NCBI GenBank assembly: GCA_035761505.1
Contig: DASTQX010000177.1
Span: 1-40,479, forward strand
Reading direction: 5' to 3'
Length of the DNA stretch: 40,479 nucleotides
From: JAIVJM01 sp035761505
GTDB lineage: Bacteria > Acidobacteriota > Blastocatellia > Pyrinomonadales > Pyrinomonadaceae
Shown in pieces: positions 1-7,065 of this stretch (the first letter of the stretch is position 1; every line of letters begins with the position of its first letter). Below the pieces are notes generated by a model. That model did not search any database. It worked only from the letters and a program-made list of their open reading frames with translations, and was not told the DNA's origin. Position numbers and translations under genes: made by a program.

Positions 1-1
1 C

Positions 2-70
2 GGCCTCGACCGCTACGCCGTCCAACCGCTAAGCGCCGAAGCACAGTGGCGAGTGACAAGCGACGAGTGA
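2..70 (+). other. Possible 3' end of an upstream gene (cut by window edge)
   Basis: All three forward frames are open from the edge and stop at 32 (frame 3), 70 (frame 2) or 78 (frame 1), so the reading frame cannot be fixed; the span given is the frame-2 version. In many diderms lpxD precedes fabZ, so an lpxD tail is a reasonable guess from gene order only. The visible residues are too few to recognise. Confidence 0.25.
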
Positions 71-122
71 CGAGCTAGAATCCGCTTCCTAGCTCGTCAC
101 TCGTCACTTGTCACTCGTCACT
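45..122. repeat. Heptamer-phased foldback element H1, upstream of fabZ
   Basis: Two 34-nt arms (45-78 and 89-122) are complementary apart from one G-T wobble and one mismatch, with a 10-nt loop. The arms are built of 7-nt units of type AGTGACG (four units plus six bases). The right arm runs straight into seven T's (122-128), so the RNA would resemble an intrinsic terminator or attenuator just ahead of the fabZ ATG at 137. Stop triplets in the left arm (54, 68, 76) cover all three frames. No Shine-Dalgarno lies between the element and fabZ. Confidence 0.85.
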
Positions 123-136
123 TTTTTTGGACTCTT

Positions 137-589
137 ATGGAAACGGTTCTCGACACGCTCGACATCCAGCGCATCCTGCCGCACCGCTACCCGTTCCTCC
201 TCGTCGACCGCATCGTCGAGCTGACCGAAGGGGAGCGCATCGTCGGTATCAAGCAGGTGACGGCCAACGAGCAGTTCTTTCAGGGCCACTTCCCCGGCGC
301 GCCCGTCATGCCCGGCGTCCTCATCGTCGAGGCAATGGCGCAGGTCGGGGCCGTCTATGCCCTCCAGCAGATGGAGAACCGCGAGCAGAAGCTCGTCCTC
401 TTCAGCGGCCTCGACAACGCGCGCTTCCGCCGCCCCGTCGTCCCCGGCGACACGCTGGTCTTGACCGTCACGCCTCTGCGCGTCGGCGCGCGCGTCCAGC
501 GCATGCACGGCGAGGCGCACGTCGAAGGCCAACTCGCCGCCGAGGCCGACATCATGAGCATCGTCACCGACCGCAACGCCGTGAAATAA
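137..589 (+). CDS. fabZ: 3-hydroxyacyl-[acyl-carrier-protein] dehydratase FabZ
   Basis: A single-hotdog dehydratase that removes water from 3-hydroxyacyl-ACP in the fatty-acid elongation cycle; it acts in the cytoplasm. The 150-residue length is normal. The family landmarks are present: PHRYPFLLVDRI near the N-terminus, then GHFPGAPVMPGVLIVEAMAQ, which carries the catalytic pair His51 and Glu65. It opens the visible lipid A block, followed by lpxA and lpxI, the usual pairing because FabZ and LpxA share the 3-hydroxyacyl-ACP pool. The ATG at 137 gives the expected N-terminus but has no Shine-Dalgarno; a T-tract and foldback lie directly upstream. Confidence 0.97.
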   Translation: METVLDTLDIQRILPHRYPFLLVDRIVELTEGERIVGIKQVTANEQFFQGHFPGAPVMPGVLIVEAMAQVGAVYALQQMENREQKLVLFSGLDNARFRRPVVPGDTLVLTVTPLRVGARVQRMHGEAHVEGQLAAEADIMSIVTDRNAVK

Positions 590-727
590 AGATGAGGGGG
601 AAAAGGGGAAGAGGGAAAAAGGGTCAAGGGGACGGAAGGAGGCCGCGTCTGTTGTCGCTCTCATCTTCTCTTCGCCCTCTCGCCTCTTCCCCTCTTCCCC
701 TTTTCTCCTTTTCCCCTTTTTGTTTCT
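590..727. repeat. Polypurine/polypyrimidine inverted repeat H2 between fabZ and lpxA
   Basis: Bases 590-640 are almost pure purine, with G-runs every 6-8 nt (596, 605, 613, 621, 628). Bases 657-727 are almost pure pyrimidine and largely complementary, with C- and T-runs in mirrored order. The segment could fold as a long imperfect hairpin in RNA. The mirror-like purine tract also invites triplex (H-DNA) formation; that is inference. It fills the whole fabZ-lpxA gap and leaves no Shine-Dalgarno for lpxA. Confidence 0.7.
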
Positions 728-728
728 G

Positions 729-1508
729 ATGCCCGTCACGATTCACCCCTCGGCCATCGTCAGCCCGCGCGCCGAAATCGGCGAGGGCGCTTACATCGGC
801 CCCTTCTGCACGGTCGGCGAAGAGGTGCGGCTCGGCGAGCGCGTCCGCCTCGAATCCCATTGCGTGATAGACGGTCGCACCTCGGTCGGCGACGACACGC
901 ACGTCTTTCCCTTCGTCTCCGTCGGCCTCGCTTCGCAGGACTTGAAGTACAGGGGCGAGCCCGCCGAGACGCGCATCGGTCGGCGCTGCCGCCTGCGCGA
1001 GTTCGTCACCGTCCACCGGGGCACCGAAGGCGGCGGGATGCTGACCTCCGTCGGTGACGATTGCCTCATCATGGCGCAGGCCCACGTCGCGCACGATTGT
1101 CTCGTCGGCGACCGCGTCATCATGGCGAACGCGGCGACTCTCGCGGGCCACGTCGAAGTCGCCGACGGCGCGAACATCGGCGCTTATTCCGGCGTCCACC
1201 AGTTCTGCCGCGTCGGGCGCGAGGCTTACGTCGGCGGCTACTCGGTGGTCGTCAAAGACGCGCTCCCCTTCGCGCTCACGGTCGGCAACCACGCGAAGTG
1301 CTACGGCCTCAACACGACCGGGATGAAGCGGCGCGGCTACCCGCAGGACGCGATAGACGCGCTGCACCACGCCTTCCGCCTCCTCCTCGCCTCCCGCCTC
1401 AACACGACGCAGGCGCTCTCGGCCATCCGCGAAGAGATTAAGGGTTCGGCGGAAGTCGAAGAACTCGTCCGCTTCATCGAGACCTCGAAGCGCGGCGTCG
1501 TCAAATGA
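729..1508 (+). CDS. lpxA: Acyl-[ACP]-UDP-N-acetylglucosamine O-acyltransferase LpxA
   Basis: First enzyme of lipid A synthesis: it moves a 3-hydroxyacyl chain from ACP to UDP-GlcNAc in the cytoplasm. The protein is 259 residues, close to the family norm. It shows left-handed beta-helix hexapeptide repeats from residue 5 (IHPSAIV, IGPFCTVG, VIMANAATLAGHV), the catalytic histidine His122 in HVAHD, and the C-terminal helical segment with NTTGMKRRGY. The ATG at 729 gives the canonical IHPSAIV start; a TTG nine bases upstream only adds residues. No Shine-Dalgarno: the leader is a pyrimidine tract. Confidence 0.97.
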   Translation: MPVTIHPSAIVSPRAEIGEGAYIGPFCTVGEEVRLGERVRLESHCVIDGRTSVGDDTHVFPFVSVGLASQDLKYRGEPAETRIGRRCRLREFVTVHRGTEGGGMLTSVGDDCLIMAQAHVAHDCLVGDRVIMANAATLAGHVEVADGANIGAYSGVHQFCRVGREAYVGGYSVVVKDALPFALTVGNHAKCYGLNTTGMKRRGYPQDAIDALHHAFRLLLASRLNTTQALSAIREEIKGSAEVEELVRFIETSKRGVVK

Positions 1509-1511
1509 AAT

Positions 1512-1585
1512 GAGCAGTGAGCCGTAAGCAGTAAGCAGTTCTCTTGCTTTTACTGCTCACTGCTCACTGCTCACTGCTCACTGTC
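1512..1585. repeat. Heptamer-phased foldback element H3 between lpxA and lpxI
   Basis: The left arm 1512-1539 is four 7-nt units (GAGCAGT, GAGCCGT, AAGCAGT, AAGCAGT). The right arm 1552-1579 is four exact ACTGCTC units plus a partial fifth. The arms pair over 28 bp with three mismatches around a 12-nt loop. The left arm starts three bases after the lpxA stop codon. The right arm ends a few bases before the lpxI ATG at 1588, which has no Shine-Dalgarno. Stops at 1511, 1518, 1525 and 1532 cover all three frames. Confidence 0.92.
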
Positions 1586-1587
1586 TC

Positions 1588-2394
1588 ATGCGTTACGGAC
1601 TGATAGCGGGCAACGGCAAGTTCCCCTTCCTCGTGCTCGAAGGCGCGCGGCGGGCGGGCGTGTCTCTGGCGGTGGCGGCGATTAAGGAGGAGACTGACCC
1701 GGCGATTGAGCGCGTCGCCGAGAGCGTCACGTGGATCGGCATCGGACAACTGGGGAAGATGATTCGCTTCTTCAAGCGCGAGGGCGTGGAGCGGGCGATC
1801 ATGGCGGGGCAGGTCAAGCACGTCCAGATTTTCAGCGGCGCGCTGCCCGACGTGCGGATGCTCCGGATGCTCATCTCCCTGCCGCGCCGCAACACCGACG
1901 CGCTCATCGGCGGCGTCGCCGACGAACTCGCGCGCGAAGGCATCGAGCTGATTGACTCGACCTACTTCCTGCAAGACCACCTGCCCGCCGAAGGCGTTCT
2001 GACGAAGCGCGCGCCGAACGAGCGCGAGCGCGGAGACATCGAGTATGGCCTCGAAGTCGCGCGCGAGATCGCGCGGCTCGACCTCGGCCAGACCATCGTC
2101 GTGCGCGCGCGCGCCTGCGTCGCCGTCGAAGCGATGGAAGGCACCGACGCTTGTATCCAACGCGCGGGCACGCTCGCGCGCGGGCGGCTGGCCGTCGTCA
2201 AAGTCGCCAAGCCGAATCAGGACATGCGCTTCGACGTTCCCGTGGTCGGCGTCCCCACAATCGAGACGATGGTCGAGGCCGGAGCCACCTGCCTCTGCAT
2301 CACCGCGGGCAAGACACTCATGTTCGACAAGGCCGAGATGCTCGCGCTCGCCGAACGCCAGCGCATCGCCGTCGTCGCCGCGCCGCCCGTCTGA
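1588..2394 (+). CDS. lpxI: UDP-2,3-diacylglucosamine pyrophosphatase LpxI
   Basis: LpxI (DUF1009 family) hydrolyses UDP-2,3-diacylglucosamine to lipid X plus UMP, replacing LpxH in many non-enterobacterial diderms. The 268-residue product has the family N-terminus (YGLIAGNGKFPFLVLEGAR), a central stretch with LPRRNTDALIGGVADEL, and the C-terminal signature RFDVPVVGVPTIETM holding the conserved Asp region. Its place after fabZ-lpxA fits. No lpxB follows; a strong hairpin closes the block. The ATG at 1588 matches the family N-terminus but lacks a Shine-Dalgarno, abutting the right arm of the foldback upstream. Confidence 0.95.
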   Translation: MRYGLIAGNGKFPFLVLEGARRAGVSLAVAAIKEETDPAIERVAESVTWIGIGQLGKMIRFFKREGVERAIMAGQVKHVQIFSGALPDVRMLRMLISLPRRNTDALIGGVADELAREGIELIDSTYFLQDHLPAEGVLTKRAPNERERGDIEYGLEVAREIARLDLGQTIVVRARACVAVEAMEGTDACIQRAGTLARGRLAVVKVAKPNQDMRFDVPVVGVPTIETMVEAGATCLCITAGKTLMFDKAEMLALAERQRIAVVAAPPV

Positions 2395-2472
2395 GATAAT
2401 CCCCGAAGAGGATGGAAGGCGATAGCCGTGGGCAAGCAAACGAAGATTGCGAAGCGCCGGTAGCACGCAGAA

Positions 2473-2537
2473 AGAATCCCACCTCTAAAAGAGTCGCACT
2501 CGACGTTGAAGTGCGACTCTTTTAGAGGTGGGATTCT
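2473..2537. terminator. Perfect 28-bp hairpin between convergent genes
   Basis: Bases 2473-2500 and 2510-2537 are exact reverse complements around a 9-nt loop. The hairpin sits between lpxI (+) and the small exported protein gene at 2600-2851 (-), where a bidirectional terminator would be expected. Neither strand has a clean T-run afterwards, so it could also be a structural repeat. The 78 bases between lpxI and the hairpin hold nothing I recognise. Confidence 0.7.
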
Positions 2538-2599
2538 CTTTCGTCTATTCCGGGGCTCAGCCGGTCGCTTCGGGCCGTCAGTGTCGCTCGCCGGTTACT

Positions 2600-2851
2600 T
2601 CAACTCACCGGAGGAGCTTCCGGGGCAATTATACTAATAGCTTCATACTCGCCACAGTCGGGGGCCGTGAACCGAACGCATCCGTTTTCGTCGGCGGTGA
2701 ATGTGTGAACATTGTTCTCGGCATCCACATACTCGACGATGGTGCCGGGTTTGAGCGTCCCACATCCGGCCACGCATATCTTATCGCAGGCGGTTGCGAA
2801 CACGGCGGAGATGAGTATCAAGCTCAAAGCGCATGCTTTAAGCCTGCTCAT
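2600..2851 (-). CDS. Small exported protein or lipoprotein, unknown function
   Basis: Product of 83 residues. The N-terminus (MSRLKACALSLILISAVFAT) is a signal sequence ending at ATACDK, where the Cys could serve as a lipid-attachment site, although Phe at -4 and Ala at -3 make a weak lipobox. The mature part is short, with Cys residues in CVAGCG and PDCGEY, and a pattern (TIVEYVDAENNVHTFTADENG) like a small beta-sandwich. Its ATG overlaps the stop codon of the gene before it as ATGA, so the two are probably translationally coupled. I do not recognise the family. Confidence 0.7.
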   Translation of the reverse strand: MSRLKACALSLILISAVFATACDKICVAGCGTLKPGTIVEYVDAENNVHTFTADENGCVRFTAPDCGEYEAISIIAPEAPPVS

Positions 2852-3804
2852 TTCGCGCCCCCTTCCTCGACCAGTTGCAACAGCCGATTCACCGTCTGCT
2901 CGTTCAGGAGAAGGCCGAGCGGCGAGGAATAGAGGTAGCCGTTCGTCCCGTAGGCGAAATGCCCTTCGGGAGAAGGATAGTGTCCGGCGTGTTTGGCGCG
3001 CGCAGCCCTGACGCGATGCAACTGTTTGTGAAGGTTCGCCTCGGAATCAAGAAGAGGGTCGTCACTTACCACCGAGTAGGCGATGAGGAAAGCCTGCGCG
3101 GGCGTCAACTCGACGGTGGATGAGGATTGCAAAGCCCCTCTCTGAATGAACTCGGACGGCAGAGCTTCGTTCAGCAGGCGTGCGCGGGATTCGACTTCCT
3201 TGCTCACGAAGTTGCCGAGCAAGAGCTTGAGCGTCGCGTCACCGCTCTGCGCTTGCGCGCGAAAATGGCTCACCTGCGCGGTCAGACTTTCGTTTACTTT
3301 GGGGCCGCCCCAACTCGCTCTGATTTTGATATTAGAACGCCCGCCTTTGTATGCGTCAGGCAAGTCAGGGGCGTCGAAACCGCGTGTGGCTTCCACCGCC
3401 TGCTCAATCTCCTGATCGGTGAGCGAGGCAATCCGCTCATAGACCGCCTGCGTGAGGATGGCGCTCAGATCACTGGCCGAGAGGCGTCGGGCGTTGCCGC
3501 CGACCGCCCTTTCCTCCAGCTCGCTCAGCCGCGACTCCGAGGCGTGGCTCAGTGTCAGCCCGGAGCGTCTCTGCATAAATCCGGCGACCGACTTGACGGA
3601 GGAACGAACCTTGCCGGGCGAACTGGAAGGAGTCGAGAAGCTCACGTCGCCGAGCCCGTCACGCAGGCGAGCGACGAACTGTCCCCTGCCGTCTTGAGAG
3701 TCATTGTCCGCCGAAGAGTGCCACAGGTTAGTACCGGCCACGATGGCGGAGACGAACAGCGCCATGAGCAGAATTTTGCCCGGCAAGATAATCCTATCCT
3801 TCAT
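2848..3804 (-). CDS. Exported protein of unknown function
   Basis: Product of 318 residues. A hydrophobic N-terminal segment (ILLMALFVSAIVAGTNLW, about residues 10-28) is a signal anchor or signal peptide. The rest is polar and looks mainly helical (SRLSELEERAVGG, LTDQEIEQAVEATRG, VNRLLQLVEEGG), without cysteine motifs or known catalytic motifs. It overlaps the downstream small lipoprotein gene by four bases, making a two-gene operon. A good promoter lies upstream at 3912-3883. An AAGGAG sits about 12 bases before the ATG. I cannot assign a function. Confidence 0.75.
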   Translation of the reverse strand: MKDRIILPGKILLMALFVSAIVAGTNLWHSSADNDSQDGRGQFVARLRDGLGDVSFSTPSSSPGKVRSSVKSVAGFMQRRSGLTLSHASESRLSELEERAVGGNARRLSASDLSAILTQAVYERIASLTDQEIEQAVEATRGFDAPDLPDAYKGGRSNIKIRASWGGPKVNESLTAQVSHFRAQAQSGDATLKLLLGNFVSKEVESRARLLNEALPSEFIQRGALQSSSTVELTPAQAFLIAYSVVSDDPLLDSEANLHKQLHRVRAARAKHAGHYPSPEGHFAYGTNGYLYSSPLGLLLNEQTVNRLLQLVEEGGAK

Positions 3805-3841
3805 TTAATTGGGAGGCTCCTTTGTGTCCTGAAGTAGTGAG

Positions 3842-3869
3842 GTTAACGAATTTCGAGGGTGTCGTTAAC
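3842..3869. promoter_or_regulatory. Inverted/direct GTTAACG repeat in the 5' leader (possible operator)
   Basis: GTTAACG at 3842-3848 is matched by CGTTAAC at 3863-3869, a perfect 7-bp inverted repeat with a 14-base spacer. GTTAACG also recurs directly at 3864-3870. The site lies just downstream of the predicted minus-strand start point, so a bound protein there would block the 2600-3804 operon. The regulator is unknown. Confidence 0.4.
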
Positions 3870-3882
3870 GGAAGACAGGCGG

Positions 3883-3912
3883 AGTATATTCATGCCTAAA
3901 GGCGGCTGTCAA
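3883..3912 (-). promoter_or_regulatory. Sigma-70-type promoter for the 3804-2600 operon
   Basis: On the minus strand a perfect TTGACA (-35, 3912-3907) is followed after 18 bases by TATACT (-10, 3888-3883). This is one of the best promoter matches in the window. It predicts a leader of about 70 bases before the ATG at 3804. Confidence 0.65.
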
Positions 3913-3953
3913 GAAATAGTTTCGTGAGCCGCCGCGCCCGCATTAAATGAAAA

Positions 3954-3981
3954 GGCCGCCGTCTGATGTCAGACGGCGGCC
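3954..3981 (-). terminator. Intrinsic terminator after the M1-like/TPR gene
   Basis: GGCCGCCGTCTGA (3954-3966) pairs exactly with 3969-3981. On the minus strand the stem is followed by TTTTCATTTAAT. It lies 30 bases past the stop of the 4011-6158 gene. Confidence 0.85.
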
Positions 3982-4010
3982 ACAAGATTCGCGGTGCGAG
4001 CGCGCGGCTT

Positions 4011-6158
4011 TTATTCGCTCGCGCCGCTCTGGGCGGTGACGGCCTTCGGGTCGTAGGGCGTTTCGAGGAAAGCCTTCGCCATCTTCTGCGAGTTGTCGAA
4101 GTCTATGCCGGACTCGACGGCCTTCTTGTACTCGTTGACGGCGCGCGCGCGGTCGCCCTTCGCGTCGTAGGCGTTGCCCATCTTGATGTGTGCCCACGCC
4201 TCGATCCAGGAGGGGCGGAGGTTGCCGGTCAAAGCCGCCTTGAAGTTGTCAATCGCCGGGTCGTAGTTGCGCTGTTCGAGGTAGATGAGTCCCAGATTGT
4301 AGTAAACCCAAGAGTTCGACTTGTCGAGCTTCAGCGCCTCTTCCAACTGCCTCTGCGCTTCGAGGTACTGCCCCTCGCGGAAGAGTTCGAGCCCGCGCCG
4401 CGCGACGATGGAGACGCGCAACTCGTCCGAGGTGTGCAAGACCTTATGGTTCGGGTCAATGATGACTTCGAGCGGCTTGCCCGAAGACTCGAAGTCGAAG
4501 TCCTCGCTCTGGTCGGCGATATAGACGGTCGTGTCGGCGTCGTCGCCCTCGGCTCTGAGCTTTATCTCGACGGGCATCCGCAGGTTCTCGACGTTCTGCT
4601 TGACCGTCCCGCGCGCCCGGAACTTGCCCGCGCGCGTGCGGATGATTTGATACTCGGCGCTGAACTCCGGCACGCCCGTCCCTTCGACCCAGCGCGCGAA
4701 GAAGTAGCGCATGTTCTCGCCCGCGACCTGCGTGGCGAGCCGCTCGAAGTCGTCAATCGAGGCGTTCTTGCCACGGAACTGCGCGTAGTAGCGGCGCAGG
4801 AGGTCGTCGAACTTCTGCGGCCCCAAGCTCTCTCGGAGCATGCGGAAGACCATCGCGCCCTTGTAGAAGACGACGGCCTGATAAGCCGCCGACTGGTCGT
4901 CGAGCGTCGAAGGCGCGCGCGCGATGGAGGCGGCCTGCTCGAACATCAAGGCGCGTTCGAGCATGTCTCGCTGCGAGGTTTCGAGCGCCGCGCCCGCGAG
5001 GCGCGTCTCGCGGAAGGCGAACGCGCTCCACTCGGCGAGTCCTTGCGAGAGCCACGCGTCGTCAAAAGATTTGAGCCCGGCGGAGAGCCCCCACCATTGG
5101 AAGGCGACTTCGCGCAGGAGCCTTTCGTCGAGCGGGGCTTGGCGTCCCGCGCCGAAGAAGCGCGGCGAAAGAAATTGCATCCCCGGCGCGGCATAGGCGT
5201 CGAGGCTCGCGTCGTCAATCTGCGCGACGACGAAGCGCTTGCCGAAGGCGGGCTCGCCGTACTTCTGCGTGTAGAACTGAAGCGCCTCGCCGACGAGTTG
5301 CGCGTAAGGTTCGATCATCCGCTCGTTGCCCGGCTGGACGTAGAAGGCCAGTTCGTATCCGCTCATCCGCAAGGTGCGTGAGAGGAAGCGACCGGCGGCG
5401 AAGTTGCCGACGAGCGAGGGCTGGCGTTGCACGAAGCGGAAGCCCTGCTTGCCCACCGCGCGCGGCTGCGCCGAGACGGGCTCGTCGCTCGCGCCCGCCA
5501 CCTCGTAGCCCGTCGGCACGACGACCGTAAACTCGGCGGTCGCGCGGTCGGCGGCGTACTCGTGGAAGGGGAACCAGCGCGCGGCGTACATCAGATAGGA
5601 AACGTCCGAGCCGACGTAAGCGAGCCGCTTCGTCGCCAGAGGCCCGCCTTCGGGCGTGACGAGCGCGCCGCTCCAACGGAACAGAAGCGTCTGCGGCTGA
5701 CCGGCGGCCACCACTTCGCCGAGGTCAACGCGGACGTGCGGGCCGATGTTGTCGAGGCCCGCCTGATCCTGCACGAAGTTGGTCAAGGGCTTCCCGTTGC
5801 GCTCGATGCTCTCGATCTTCAGAGAGCCGTTCAGCTCGAAGACGACCGTGCGCGTGTTGTCGAGCGGCGTGAAGGTCACTTCGCCCGAAGCGCCGAGGAA
5901 GTTCTGTCCCGGCGTCAGTTCGACCTCGACGCGGTAGTTCGTCACGTCGAAGCGCGCGCGCGCGCCGGGCGCAAGCGGCGTCTCGGCGATGGTCGCCACG
6001 GGCGGGGGAGTCGGCAGAGGCGTCGGAGTCGGAGTCGGCCTCGCGCGTTGCGTCTGCGGGCGTGGGGCAGGGCGGCGGCGCTCCTGCGCTTGAGCGAGCC
6101 CCGCGAACGAAGACGCGACGAGAGCCGCGAGTAACGAGTAGTTAAAAAATCTCTTCAT
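4011..6158 (-). CDS. Exported M1-aminopeptidase-like protein with C-terminal TPRs, zinc site lost
   Basis: Product of 715 residues. A signal peptide (MKRFFNYSLLAALVASSFAG, then LAQA) is followed by a Pro/Thr-rich linker, an M1-type N-terminal beta domain, the thermolysin-like domain and two or three C-terminal TPRs (about 600-700). The site that aligns with HExxH-x18-E reads REVAF...Q: Arg349, Glu350, Phe353 and Gln372 occupy the His, Glu, His and Glu positions. All three zinc ligands are gone, and the GAMEN-like loop reads PGMQF. It should therefore be a non-catalytic homologue, perhaps a binding or scaffold protein outside the cytoplasm. The ATG at 6158 has AGGAAAG upstream; an in-frame extension from 6389 would bury the signal peptide. 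Confidence 0.85.
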   Translation of the reverse strand: MKRFFNYSLLAALVASSFAGLAQAQERRRPAPRPQTQRARPTPTPTPLPTPPPVATIAETPLAPGARARFDVTNYRVEVELTPGQNFLGASGEVTFTPLDNTRTVVFELNGSLKIESIERNGKPLTNFVQDQAGLDNIGPHVRVDLGEVVAAGQPQTLLFRWSGALVTPEGGPLATKRLAYVGSDVSYLMYAARWFPFHEYAADRATAEFTVVVPTGYEVAGASDEPVSAQPRAVGKQGFRFVQRQPSLVGNFAAGRFLSRTLRMSGYELAFYVQPGNERMIEPYAQLVGEALQFYTQKYGEPAFGKRFVVAQIDDASLDAYAAPGMQFLSPRFFGAGRQAPLDERLLREVAFQWWGLSAGLKSFDDAWLSQGLAEWSAFAFRETRLAGAALETSQRDMLERALMFEQAASIARAPSTLDDQSAAYQAVVFYKGAMVFRMLRESLGPQKFDDLLRRYYAQFRGKNASIDDFERLATQVAGENMRYFFARWVEGTGVPEFSAEYQIIRTRAGKFRARGTVKQNVENLRMPVEIKLRAEGDDADTTVYIADQSEDFDFESSGKPLEVIIDPNHKVLHTSDELRVSIVARRGLELFREGQYLEAQRQLEEALKLDKSNSWVYYNLGLIYLEQRNYDPAIDNFKAALTGNLRPSWIEAWAHIKMGNAYDAKGDRARAVNEYKKAVESGIDFDNSQKMAKAFLETPYDPKAVTAQSGASE

Positions 6159-6230
6159 CGGTAGCTTTCCTGTCAACGACAAAAGGAGGTCTGATACGAA
6201 TGACTTTCCGAGGCGACTCTTGGCCGCCGA

Positions 6231-6236
6231 ATTATA
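6231..6236 (-). promoter_or_regulatory. Candidate -10 for the M1-like/TPR gene
   Basis: A perfect TATAAT on the minus strand (6236-6231) lies 73 bases before the ATG at 6158, directly preceded by TG. A perfect TTGACA is present at 6266-6261 but 24 bases away, too far for a standard pair, so the -35 is uncertain. The rest of the 410-base divergent gap (6159-6568) shows only a plus-strand TTGACA at 6531-6536, 33 bases before the thioesterase ATG. Confidence 0.4.
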
Positions 6237-6568
6237 CAGCCGTTTCCCCGGCGGCGGCAGTGTCAAACGCTTTGAGACTGACTTCGGGGCCGCCTCGTGC
6301 GCGCCCGACAGGCGTTTCCGGGGCGGCGGGCCGAAACCGTGAGGAGTCAGACCGCGCGCTTTCGGCGGCTCGGATTTAGAGGCTTCCACGGCAAACTTTT
6401 GGATGTCGCGCGGCGTCGCTCAAGTTGTACGGGCGGGGCGGAAAACGGGGCGAAAAGGCGACTTTCCGACGAATCCGGCGCGGGCGCGCGCGCCTCCCGC
6501 CGCCGCCGCGCGACGAGCCGAGCCGGTCGCTTGACAGGCCGGGCCGGGCGCGTCCATCCTCGGCGTCT

Positions 6569-6991
6569 ATGAACTCCTACGGCGACCCGGCCATCCGCAT
6601 CACGCTCCTGCCGCGCGACACCAACCCGCAGGGCACCATCTTCGGCGGCATCATCCTCAGCTACATTGACATCGCGGGCGCGGTCGAGGCCCACCGCCGC
6701 ACGCAGATCGAGCGCTTCGTGACGGTGGCGATGCGCGAAGTCGTCTTCCACGCGCCCGTCTTCGTCGGCGACCTCGTCAGCTTCTACGCCACGACCGTCC
6801 GCGTCGGCACGACCTCCATCACCATCCGCGTCGTCGTCGAAGCCGAGCGCTACGGCGGCACGGAGGAGCGCATCAAAGTCACCGAAGCCGAAGTCATCTA
6901 CGTCGCCGTGGACGCCAACCGCCGCAAGATGAAGATCAACAAAGACCTCATCAAGAACCTCGAAGAGATCGAGCAGCACGAAACCTCCTGA
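6569..6991 (+). CDS. Hotdog-fold acyl-CoA thioesterase (YciA-like)
   Basis: Product of 140 residues, cytoplasmic. It has the YciA/acyl-CoA hydrolase signature RDTNPQGTIFGGIILSYIDI near the N-terminus, with the Asp/Asn pair and the GG turn that start the long hotdog helix, then VFHAPVFVGDLVSFYA. Family members hydrolyse acyl-CoA to free acid plus CoA; chain-length preference cannot be read here. The ATG at 6569 gives a compact single domain, whereas an upstream in-frame start at 6425 would add an Arg-rich, low-complexity leader. No clear Shine-Dalgarno. It stands alone in front of the Cys-rich locus. Confidence 0.88.
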   Translation: MNSYGDPAIRITLLPRDTNPQGTIFGGIILSYIDIAGAVEAHRRTQIERFVTVAMREVVFHAPVFVGDLVSFYATTVRVGTTSITIRVVVEAERYGGTEERIKVTEAEVIYVAVDANRRKMKINKDLIKNLEEIEQHETS

Positions 6992-7065
6992 GAGATGCCC
7001 GAAGCCGCCGCCCGGCGTCGTGTCGGGGCGGGATGCCGTTGATTTGATTCCGGCAAAGACTTACA

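Noticed and set aside
45..122. Transposon end, insertion-sequence terminal repeat or MITE
   Set aside because: No target-site duplication or transposase is seen, and different copies share architecture rather than one consensus, which does not fit an ordinary MITE. Kept as a repeat family of unknown origin.
2429..2464. Tiny GTG ORF (11 codons, MGKQTKIAKRR) with GGAAGG upstream, after lpxI
   Set aside because: Too short to support; it ends before the perfect hairpin and could be a leader peptide only if that hairpin were an attenuator for a plus-strand gene, but none follows.
3966..5381. Long plus-strand open frame opposite the M1-like/TPR gene
   Set aside because: It lacks recognisable domains, would include the terminator at 3954-3981, and opposes a gene with a clear fold and signal peptide.
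6200..6379. A 59-codon ORF with a very good AAGGAGG before its ATG
   Set aside because: The product is low-complexity (Pro/Ala/Arg) without motif and overlaps the promoter region of the M1-like/TPR gene. The purine run is probably chance, though a small leader peptide cannot be excluded.
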